20,698 nt of DNA from a virus. A model generated the notes under the pieces. That model searched no databases. It was given only the letters and a program-made list of their open reading frames with translations, and was not told the DNA's origin. The position numbers were made by a program, and so were the translations under genes. Positions 12,303 through 20,698 of the stretch are shown here, piece after piece (position 1 is the stretch's first letter; every line of letters starts with the position of its first letter). The stretch is taken from positions 1 through 20,698 of IMG/VR virus record IMGVR_UViG_3300021233_000049; one strand, given 5' to 3'.

Positions 12303-13334
12303 ATGAAACCATACAGCAACAAGCCAAGTCTAGCTTTTGACGATATCCTTCTAGTGCCACAGCATTCAGATATTTCTAGTCGAAAGAACATTAGACTAAC
12401 ATCTAGCATTGGTATAGATGTTCGTTCAATCAGTCTTAGAACACCCATTATTGCAGCTCCTATGGATACAGTATCTGAATGGGAAATGGCTACAGCAATG
12501 CGAGATAATGGCGGTATTGCTATTATTCATCGCTATATGCCAATTGAGAAGCAAGTAACCATGATTAAGATGGCAAAAGCAAATAATGCTATTGTAGGTG
12601 GATCTGTTGGTGCTAAGGATAACTATATTACAGATGCAGTAAAGCTATTTGATGCTGGAGCAATCGTTATTCTAGTTGATACAGCAAATGGTCATAGTCA
12701 GTATGCAATTGATGCAGTAAAGAATTTGCGTAGCACATTTGGTATCCATGCACATATTATGGCTGGTAACGTGTCTACATGGGAGGGCTTCTCTGCACTA
12801 CAGGATGCAGGTGCTGACTCTATTCGTGTTGGTATTGGTGGAGGTTCTGCTTGTACTACTCGTATTGTTAGTGGTCATGGTATGCCTACTCTTCAATCTA
12901 TTATTGATATTCGTGAGCGATTCCCATATGGTTCTGGTGCTTCTATCATTGCTGATGGAGGTATTCGTAATTCTGGAGACGCTTCTAAGGCTCTAGCTGC
13001 TGGTGCTAATGCAGTAATGCTTGGTGGTGCTCTAGCAGGCACAGACGAGTCACCAGGGGCTGTAGTAGACGGACACAAACTATTCCGTGGTATGGCTTCT
13101 AGAGAGGCTCAGGCAGACGGTAGAGGCTCTGTGTCTGGTGTAGAGGGAATTGCTACCACTGTTCCATACCGTGGCAGTGTAGCTAATGTAATCTCTGAAT
13201 TCAGGGACGGTATCTCAAGTGCAATGTCCTATACAGGTGTTGATAACCTCTATGACTTTGCAACAGAAAGTATGTATACAGCAATTACTAATTCTGGTAT
13301 TGCTGAGAGCAAGCCACACGCAAAGGTAGCATAA
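12303..13334 (+). CDS. IMP dehydrogenase / GMP reductase family enzyme without CBS domains
   Basis: The product is 343 residues, a TIM-barrel enzyme of purine metabolism. The N-terminus is IMPDH-like ([33 protein letters not shown]). The catalytic loop is [11 protein letters not shown] with the nucleophile C184, and a phosphate-binding IADGGIR follows at 216-222. The CBS pair that interrupts most IMPDHs near residue 100 is absent, giving the length of GMP reductase (about 330-350). The flap after KLFRGMAS (259-266) is short and lacks the Arg-Tyr pair of IMPDH, but keeps a Glu (E281) before VPYRG. I cannot decide between IMP to XMP oxidation and GMP reduction. Either would alter guanine nucleotide supply for phage DNA synthesis. 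It is an auxiliary metabolic gene. Confidence 0.85.
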   Translation: MKPYSNKPSLAFDDILLVPQHSDISSRKNIRLTSSIGIDVRSISLRTPIIAAPMDTVSEWEMATAMRDNGGIAIIHRYMPIEKQVTMIKMAKANNAIVGGSVGAKDNYITDAVKLFDAGAIVILVDTANGHSQYAIDAVKNLRSTFGIHAHIMAGNVSTWEGFSALQDAGADSIRVGIGGGSACTTRIVSGHGMPTLQSIIDIRERFPYGSGASIIADGGIRNSGDASKALAAGANAVMLGGALAGTDESPGAVVDGHKLFRGMASREAQADGRGSVSGVEGIATTVPYRGSVANVISEFRDGISSAMSYTGVDNLYDFATESMYTAITNSGIAESKPHAKVA

Positions 13335-13645
13335 TGGGTAGACGTAAAAAGATAGACTTATTCCAGATTCCAGAGATTGCTAAGCGATACGTAAAAAGTG
13401 ATACAGCAGTCCTTCCAGATGGTAAAATTATAGAGAAGGATGAAGTAATCAAGATCAAGGGTGAGTACGGAATAAGCTTTAAGTTTACTGCTTTTGTTAT
13501 TAACACAATAACTGGTGCAGAATGGATAGACTGCTTAGAGATTCACCGTGGACAGCTTGGTGCGATTCGATCATTCCACGTAGATAGGGTCAAGAAGTTG
13601 CCCAAGAAGAGAGGTAAGCGTGTCAGACGAACAGAAGCTAGTTGA
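13334..13645 (+). CDS. Conserved small basic phage protein
   Basis: The product is 103 residues and is coupled to the IMPDH-family gene by a one-base overlap (TAATG). A beta-rich core (IKGEYGISFKFTAFVINTITGAEWIDCLEI by position about 41-70) is followed by a very basic tail (RVKKLPKKRGKRVRRTE) suited to DNA or RNA binding. The central strand pattern and KxKGEYG motif resemble proteins often seen beside terminase genes in actinophages, but I do not assign a function. It overlaps the small terminase candidate by 26 bases, so it may act in packaging or nucleic-acid handling. The stop is TGA. Confidence 0.7.
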   Translation: MGRRKKIDLFQIPEIAKRYVKSDTAVLPDGKIIEKDEVIKIKGEYGISFKFTAFVINTITGAEWIDCLEIHRGQLGAIRSFHVDRVKKLPKKRGKRVRRTEAS

Positions 13646-14156
13646 GCACTTAGATGAAGTAAACAAGGTTGTAGAGAAATACCTTGCAGGTAATGACCCT
13701 ACCCAAATTTCTAAAGAGCTTGCTCTACCTAGACAAAAGGTTGTCGCACACATTAAAGAGTGGCAACATATGGCTGCAGACAATGCAGCTATTCGTGCTC
13801 GTGCAAAAGAAGCACTAGTTGCAGCAGACACACATTACACTAAACTAATTCAGAAGGCATATGAGGTTATTGACGATGCTACAACTACAGCAAACCTTAG
13901 TGCTAAAAACGCAGGTATTAAACTAGTACTTGACATTGAGTCTAGACGTATCGAGATGCTACAGAAGGCAGGTCTACTTGAGAACAAGGAGCTTGCAGAA
14001 GAGATGCTAGAGATTGAAAGAAAGCAAGAAGTTCTTGTAAATATTCTAAAAGACATTGCATCCACACATCCAGAGATTCGTGATGAAATTATGCGTAGAC
14101 TTTCTAGTGTTGCCAGAGAGAGTGAGGTAATCACAGTTGTCAGAGATGTTCAGTGA
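13620..14156 (+). CDS. Probable terminase small subunit
   Basis: The product is 178 residues and starts at a GTG (13620) with AGAGG five bases upstream. Residues 1-50 form a helix-turn-helix (AGNDPTQISKELALPRQKVVAHIKEW) suited to recognising packaging DNA. Residues 70-170 are long charged helices (ARAKEALVAAD, LVLDIESRRIEMLQKAG, EEMLEIERKQEVLVNILK) typical of small-terminase oligomerisation. It lies directly upstream of, and overlaps by 20 bases, the large-terminase gene, which is the strongest argument. The HTH and length match small terminase subunits, although sequence conservation in this family is low. Confidence 0.7.
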   Translation: MSDEQKLVEHLDEVNKVVEKYLAGNDPTQISKELALPRQKVVAHIKEWQHMAADNAAIRARAKEALVAADTHYTKLIQKAYEVIDDATTTANLSAKNAGIKLVLDIESRRIEMLQKAGLLENKELAEEMLEIERKQEVLVNILKDIASTHPEIRDEIMRRLSSVARESEVITVVRDVQ

Positions 14157-15921
14157 GTTCCTTGAAGTTCTAAAGGCAGACAATTTTAATGAGCGTCCAG
14201 TAGACGCTAGAACCTTTGTCGAGGGTGAAGACTTTCTTGGTCAGCCACCACTCTCTGAAATTCAATACGACATTGTTGAGGCAATGAGTCAAATCTATAA
14301 GCTTGAAGATCTTATAGAGTTATTGGGTCCTGAAGAAGGAACAAGATACTACAAGAAATATACTAAGAATGAAGTTATCTTGCAACTTGGCAAGGGTAGT
14401 GGTAAAGACTTTACATCTACAGTAGCCTGTGCATATATCGTATACAAACTTCTATGCCTAAAAGATCCAGCACGTTACTTTGGTAAGCCATCTGGCGATG
14501 CTATTGATATTATCAACGTTGCTATCAACGCACAGCAGGCTAAAAACGTCTTCTTCAAGGGTTTCAAAACTAAGATTGAGAAATCGCCTTGGTTTGCTGG
14601 AAAGTTCTATGCTAAGGCTGACTCCATTGAGTTTGATCATTCTATCACTGTCTACTCTGGTCACTCAGAGCGAGAAAGTCACGAGGGTCTAAACCTTATC
14701 CTAGCAGTGCTTGACGAGATTTCTGGCTTTGCCCAAGAAGTTGCTACTGGTAATGATCAAGGTAAGACTGCTGATAATATCTATAAAGCATTCCGTGCTT
14801 CTGTAGACTCACGTTTCCCAGACCTTGGAAAGGTAGCACTACTATCATTCCCTCGTTATCCAGGAGACTTTATCTCACAGCGTTATGATGATGTTATTGC
14901 TGAGAAGGATGCGATTCAAAAGACTCACAAGTTTATTATGAATCCAGATCTTCCAGAAAGTGCTGAGGGTAATAGTCTAGAGATTGAGTGGGAAGAAGAT
15001 AATATTATTAGTTATAAGTACCCAGGAGTCTTTGCACTAAAAAGACCTACATGGGTAGTCAATCCTACAAGAAAAATTGACGACTTTAAACTAGCATTCT
15101 ATACAGACCTTGGAGATGCTATGCAACGTTTTGCTTGCATTCCAACATTCTCTTCAGATAGATTCTTCAAGCAGACAGATAAGGTTAGGTCTGCCATGTC
15201 ACTACGTAATCCTCTTGATCAATATAGAAGATTCGAAGAGACGTTTAAGCCAGACCCAGACAAGAAGTATTTTGTTCATGCTGACCTTGCACAGAAACAT
15301 GACAAATGTGCTGTCGCAATTGCTCACGTAGACAAGTGGGTAAATATTCAGGTAATTAAGGACTATCAGCAGGTAGCACCAATCGTTGTGGTAGATGCCG
15401 TAGCATGGTGGGAACCAAAGGTAGAGGGTCCAGTAAACCTATCTGAGGTAAAGCAGTGGATTCAAAATCTTCGTCGCCTAGGATTTGATATTGGTATGGT
15501 TAGCTTTGACCGCTGGCAGTCATTTGATATTCAGAATGAACTAAAGCAGGTTGGAATGAGAACTGAAACAGTATCTGTCGCCAAGAAGCACTATGAAGAT
15601 ATGGCTATGCTTATTTATGAAGACAGGCTAGCTATGCCAGCAATTGATCTATTGTTTGAAGAGCTTACAGAGCTAAAGATTATGAGGGGTAATAAGGTTG
15701 ACCACCCCAGAAAGTCTTCTAAGGACCTTGCTGACGCCGTCTGTGGTGCTATCTATGGTGCTATTTCGCATACGCCACGATATACTGAACAGGTAGTTGA
15801 GATCCATACTTTCAAGGACAGAGGCAAACCTCGACTTGAAGAGAAGCCCGACAATGTGATACAATATAAACCCATGCCAGAAAAAGTTAAAGACTATCTG
15901 GAACATTTCGATTTAATTTAG
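14137..15921 (+). CDS. Terminase large subunit (DNA packaging ATPase and nuclease)
   Basis: The product is up to 594 residues. It translocates phage DNA into the procapsid and cuts concatemers. Walker A is GKGSGK at 85-90, and Walker B with the catalytic Glu is LILAVLDE (D193, E194). The RNase H-like nuclease domain has HADLAQ (D383), a FDRW strand (D458) and a DLADA motif (D530, D533). I place the start at TTG 14137 because a GAGG ribosome site sits nine bases before it. ATG 14146 would drop three residues but lacks that spacing. The gene is followed by nrdI, not by a portal or capsid gene, unlike most siphophage layouts. Its 3' end holds a promoter for the nrd genes. Confidence 0.93.
   Translation: MSEMFSEFLEVLKADNFNERPVDARTFVEGEDFLGQPPLSEIQYDIVEAMSQIYKLEDLIELLGPEEGTRYYKKYTKNEVILQLGKGSGKDFTSTVACAYIVYKLLCLKDPARYFGKPSGDAIDIINVAINAQQAKNVFFKGFKTKIEKSPWFAGKFYAKADSIEFDHSITVYSGHSERESHEGLNLILAVLDEISGFAQEVATGNDQGKTADNIYKAFRASVDSRFPDLGKVALLSFPRYPGDFISQRYDDVIAEKDAIQKTHKFIMNPDLPESAEGNSLEIEWEEDNIISYKYPGVFALKRPTWVVNPTRKIDDFKLAFYTDLGDAMQRFACIPTFSSDRFFKQTDKVRSAMSLRNPLDQYRRFEETFKPDPDKKYFVHADLAQKHDKCAVAIAHVDKWVNIQVIKDYQQVAPIVVVDAVAWWEPKVEGPVNLSEVKQWIQNLRRLGFDIGMVSFDRWQSFDIQNELKQVGMRTETVSVAKKHYEDMAMLIYEDRLAMPAIDLLFEELTELKIMRGNKVDHPRKSSKDLADAVCGAIYGAISHTPRYTEQVVEIHTFKDRGKPRLEEKPDNVIQYKPMPEKVKDYLEHFDLI
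15836..15865 (+). promoter_or_regulatory. Promoter for the nrdIEF operon
   Basis: TTGAAG (15836-15841), 18 bases, TACAAT (15860-15865) preceded by TGa (extended -10). It lies inside the last codons of the large terminase gene. The predicted start is near 15872, leaving a leader of about 59 bases before the nrdI ATG at 15931. This would let nucleotide-synthesis genes be expressed apart from terminase. Confidence 0.55.
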
Positions 15922-15930
15922 GTGGGTATA

Positions 15931-16321
15931 ATGGATATAATCTACTTTTCAAATCGTTCTGGTAATACAAAACGCTTTGTAGAAAAGTTGGAAGATTACA
16001 GAGTTTCCAGAATCCCACTCAAGTGGGAAGAGGAAGCTCCTTTTCTTACTGATAAAGAATACGTATTATTTGTGCCAACCTATGGTGGTGGAAATGATGG
16101 ATTTAGCATACCTGCTTCAGTAAAGAAATTCTTAAACATTGAGTCTAACAGAAAACTTCTTCGTGGAGTAGTTGGATTCGGAAACACAAACTTTGGCGAA
16201 CACTTTTGTCATGCTGCAGAACTAATTTCTCAGAAAACAGGTGTCCCAATTTTAGGCAGGGTAGAGCTATTTGGCACTCCCGAAGATGTAGTAAAAATAA
16301 AAGAGAGGTTGGAGAAGTTTA

Positions 16322-16335
<14 letters not shown>
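15931..16335 (+). CDS. nrdI: NrdI flavodoxin-like activator of ribonucleotide reductase
   Basis: The product is 134 residues from the ATG at 15931. A GTG at 15922 would add three residues, but the ATG gives the usual NrdI start ([13 protein letters not shown]) and has GGTGGG upstream. NrdI is an FMN protein that supplies superoxide or a related oxidant for assembly of the manganese-tyrosyl cofactor in NrdF. The FMN phosphate loop is [10 protein letters not shown], and further binding loops are PTYGGGNDG and GNTNFGEHF. Length fits the family. It overlaps nrdE by 14 bases. A NrdH glutaredoxin-like gene, common beside NrdI, is absent here. Confidence 0.92.
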
Positions 16336-19402
<3,067 letters not shown>

Positions 19403-19403
<1 letters not shown>

Positions 19404-19573
19404 TGGCTAAGATGGAATTTAGCGACTGGATGGATATCGGTATTGAGCAGGGATGGGTTACAACCCCATTTTGCATGACCCACGAGGGCGACCCCTTCAT
19501 GACTGAAGAGGAAGCCAAAGATTGGGAAGAAGGCGGAGATCCCTGTTGCCCTGTGATTAAAATCATAGAGTAA
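19403..19573 (+). CDS. Small acidic Cys-containing phage protein
   Basis: The product is 56 residues from the ATG overlapping the nrdF stop (TAATG). It is acidic (DWMDIGIEQG, TEEEAKDWEEGGD) with an FCMTHEG segment near 23-29 and a CC pair near 51-52 (DPCCPVIKII). Cys and His in this arrangement could bind one metal ion, though spacing is not a standard knuckle. Proteins of the form FC-x-TH-(D/E)G, then EEE, then GGDPC are common in actinophages, of unknown function. It closes the nrd transcript before the hairpin at 19581. I assign no activity. Confidence 0.7.
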
Positions 19574-19580
19574 AAAGACC

Positions 19581-19625
19581 CCCTGCTCCTAGCATGACTC
19601 ATAAGAACCATTCACTGGAGCAGGG
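19581..19625 (+). terminator. Nine-base-pair hairpin after the nrd operon
   Basis: CCCTGCTCC (19581-19589) pairs perfectly with GGAGCAGGG (19617-19625) across a 27-base loop. It follows the last gene of the nrd transcript by eight bases and ends three bases before the tRNA. The loop is long for an intrinsic terminator and no U-run follows directly. It may terminate or attenuate transcription or set up tRNA 5' processing. Confidence 0.5.
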
Positions 19626-19628
19626 CTT

Positions 19629-19700
19629 GCCTCTTTAGCTCAGTGGTAGAGCAACGCACTTGTAATGCGTAGGTCGTCAGTTCAATCCTGACAGGAGGCT
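19629..19700 (+). tRNA. tRNA-Thr (anticodon UGU)
   Basis: A complete cloverleaf can be folded by eye. The acceptor stem is GCCTCTT with AGGAGGC (19693-19699). The D arm is GCTC/GAGC with loop AGTGGTA. The anticodon stem is ACGCA/TGCGT around CTTGTAA, giving anticodon TGT. The T arm is GTCAG/CTGAC around TTCAATC. The discriminator is T at 19700 and no CCA is encoded. The anticodon reads ACA, a codon used often in these genes, so it may ease a mismatch with host tRNA supply. Confidence 0.93.
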
Positions 19701-19704
19701 CAAA

Positions 19705-19713
19705 TGCTATAAT
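19705..19713 (+). promoter_or_regulatory. Extended -10 (TGcTATAAT) for a leaderless gene
   Basis: Identical in nine of nine bases to the element at 424-432. It ends five bases before the ATG at 19719, so RNA would start at or beside that ATG. There is no ribosome site between. The -35 region would lie in the tRNA gene and shows no match, as allowed for extended -10 promoters. Confidence 0.55.
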
Positions 19714-19718
19714 TAAGT

Positions 19719-19901
19719 ATGGAAAAACCATACTATGGATCAAACACAAGAGCCAAATTTATAATCTACTGCAGTTCATACGAAATGGCTGAAGCATATG
19801 CTGCCAAACGTGGATGGGACTCAAAGGACTGGAGACATTACCACGACAATGTTGCCCCAGAAAAAGCGGTAGTATTCGAAAGACAGAAAGAGAAATCGTA
19901 A
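19719..19901 (+). CDS. Small protein of unknown function, possibly leaderless
   Basis: The product is 60 residues. It begins with a Tyr-rich MEKPYYGSN, then a short beta strand (AKFIIYCSSYE) and a helix (MAEAYAAKRGWDSKDWRHYH), ending in a charged helix (FERQKEKS). It contains one Cys and two or three His, too few for a clear zinc site. Its stop overlaps the FmdB-like start by one base (TAATG), so the two are translationally linked. With the -10 box at 19705, its ATG would be at the RNA 5' end. No family is recognised and no function is offered. Confidence 0.65.
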   Translation: MEKPYYGSNTRAKFIIYCSSYEMAEAYAAKRGWDSKDWRHYHDNVAPEKAVVFERQKEKS

Positions 19902-20077
19902 TGCCAATTTATGAGTATAAGTGTAGTACATGTAATGAAGTAGTTGTTGAGAATAAGCAACCAGCAATGAGCCAAGACTTGCCAATTTGCTCTATTTGTG
20001 ATACAGTTATGAAAAGGTTATACGGTAGTCCAGGTCTTGCCTTTAAGGGCAATGGCTTTTATTCAACTGATAAGTAA
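19901..20077 (+). CDS. FmdB-like zinc-ribbon protein
   Basis: The product is 58 residues with the hallmark FmdB pattern: start MPIYEYKCSTC (C8-x2-C11), a second knuckle CSICD around 31-34, and the conserved end GLAFKGNGFYSTDK. Proteins of this family bind one zinc through the two CxxC knuckles. They were first linked to regulation of the formamide/amide operon, but most remain without a defined role. In phages the family is widespread and small. It overlaps the preceding gene by one base. I infer zinc binding with confidence and regulation only by family name. Confidence 0.85.
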   Translation: MPIYEYKCSTCNEVVVENKQPAMSQDLPICSICDTVMKRLYGSPGLAFKGNGFYSTDK

Positions 20078-20087
20078 GAGGTGTAAA

Positions 20088-20333
20088 ATGGTAGTAATGG
20101 AAGAAACAAAGGTAGAGGAAAAGCAAGAGCGTCAGCTTACACTCAATGATCGATGCGACTCATGTAATGCTGCTGCCTACGTAAAGGTAACAGGCGTTAC
20201 TGGAGAGCTTTTCTTTTGTGGACACCACTTCAATAAGTTTGAGAATACTGAAAGTATGAAAGCATTTGCTTTTGAAACAGTAGACGAGCGTAGCTTTCTT
20301 CTAGGAGAGAATCGACTTAAGGGGCAACTCTAA
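20088..20333 (+). CDS. Small zinc-binding protein of an actinobacterial and actinophage type
   Basis: The product is 81 residues from the ATG at 20088, behind AAGAGGTG. A later Met at 20097 is possible. The core reads LNDRCDSCNAAAYVKV, then GELFFCGHHFNKF: a CxxC knuckle and a C-G-H-H, likely one zinc site. The DRCD-x-C, AAYV and LLFCGHH pattern is typical of a small domain seen in actinobacteria and their phages (I recall it as DUF7455). This is one of the best host clues in the window. It probably binds zinc. A role in transcription or translation control is possible but unproven. Its stop overlaps the next start by one base. Confidence 0.75.
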   Translation: MVVMEETKVEEKQERQLTLNDRCDSCNAAAYVKVTGVTGELFFCGHHFNKFENTESMKAFAFETVDERSFLLGENRLKGQL

Positions 20334-20610
20334 TGGATAGTCGAAAAGATAAGATGTTCAATAATCTAATTCTTATTGGTGCAATTGAGCCTGCTGGAAT
20401 GGATATGGATACTGGAGAGATGCTGTTCTGCTTCTCTGAGAATATCGAAACTGTTGCACCAGGTCTTGCAAAGTCAGTAAGTGATAAGATTTCATCAACT
20501 GTAATGAATCTCTGGAGTAAGGGATTCGTTGAGCTAAAGTATAATGATGACAGTGATGACCCACTAGTATTTCTAACAGACCGATGCAATGATGATTTTG
20601 CAATTTCTGT
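20333..20610 (+). CDS. N-terminal part of an unknown protein cut by the contig end
   Basis: About 93 residues are genuine. The frame continues to 20677, but from 20611 it reads adapter sequence, so the apparent C-terminus is false. The visible part is alpha/beta (NNLILIGAIEPAGMDMDTGEMLFCFSE by position about 10-36) with helices ASDKISSTVMNLW-like in the middle. It ends in a strand with acidic turns (YNDDSDDPLVFL). No catalytic motif can be named. The start overlaps the preceding stop (TAATG), so it belongs to the same operon. The function is unknown. Confidence 0.6.
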
Positions 20611-20698
20611 AGATTGTAAGCGCACAAGTCTGAACTCAAGCCACGATTCGGAATCGCGTTTGCCGAATCAGGTCTGAAAAAACAAAACATATAAAAAT
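20611..20698 (+). other. Error-rich TruSeq adapter read-through (contamination)
   Basis: Aligned without gaps from 20611, 28 of 34 bases match the TruSeq adapter (AGATCGGAAGAGC onward). Bases 20645-20652 match the index GTTTCGGA in seven of eight. Bases 20653-20676 match the following P7 reverse complement in 15 of 24. An A-rich tail ends the contig. Errors increase along the read, as in low-quality read-through. The index is the same as in the left-end adapter. Confidence 0.9.

Noticed and set aside
8401-13334. A 2-aminoadenine (Z-DNA) genome pathway suggested by MazG-like and purine-enzyme genes
   Set aside because: No PurZ-like adenylosuccinate synthetase or dATP hydrolase is present, and the polymerase is family C, not the family A enzyme typical of such phages. 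MazG and IMPDH-family genes alone are common.

Overview
The window looks like part of the genome of a tailed double-stranded DNA bacteriophage, most likely infecting an actinobacterium. All 31 protein genes and one tRNA gene are on the + strand. They are packed tightly, many sharing 1 to 26 bases, and use standard stop codons including TGA. The actinobacterial assignment is an inference. It rests on a small Cys/His-rich protein of an actinobacterial and actinophage type, an FmdB-like zinc ribbon, a class Ib ribonucleotide reductase, and a PolIII alpha subunit whose PHP domain matches the mycobacterial DnaE1 metal-site pattern. Base composition is AT-leaning (about 40% G+C by eye), unlike most cultured high-GC actinophages. 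A low-GC host, such as a freshwater or marine actinobacterium, would fit, but the sequence does not prove it.

Both ends are sequencing artefacts. Bases 96-161 are an exact Illumina P7/TruSeq index adapter, preceded by a T12 run and noise (1-95). Bases 20611-20698 are an error-rich read-through of the same adapter with the same index. Biological sequence runs from about 162 to 20610. The first and last genes are therefore cut by the contig edges.

Layout: 164-891 holds the end of a probable structural or tail region. Next come a MerR-like DNA-binding protein (903-1439) and a replication module: two small proteins, DnaB-like helicase, a conserved small protein, a DnaG-like primase, a gp32-like single-stranded DNA-binding protein and a PHP-containing PolIII alpha subunit (1462-8401). 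A nucleotide and recombination module follows (8401-12296): MazG-like pyrophosphohydrolase, RecA/UvsX-like recombinase, a possible small PD-(D/E)XK nuclease, a Cas4-like Fe-S exonuclease, a RuvC-like resolvase and small zinc-binding or HTH proteins. An IMP dehydrogenase/GMP reductase-family enzyme comes next, then a conserved small protein and small and large terminase genes (12303-15921). An nrdI-nrdE-nrdF operon follows (15931-19403). The right end has a tRNA-Thr(UGU) and several very small genes.

The genes together describe a largely self-sufficient genome-copying programme: helicase, primase, SSB and polymerase replicate; RecA-like, Cas4-like and RuvC-like proteins recombine and process branches; NrdIEF, MazG and the IMPDH-family enzyme shape nucleotide pools; terminase packages. 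Several recognisable sigma70/sigmaA-type promoters, mostly with an extended TGn -10 element, lie inside the 3' ends of upstream genes. Four of them place the expected transcription start on or next to an ATG, suggesting leaderless transcripts. I did not find a convincing wholly new defence or anti-defence system. The less ordinary points are the promoter architecture, the SSB gene bracketed by a promoter and a strong hairpin, the recombination gene set, the CBS-less IMPDH-family enzyme and the terminase lying next to nrd genes rather than capsid genes.
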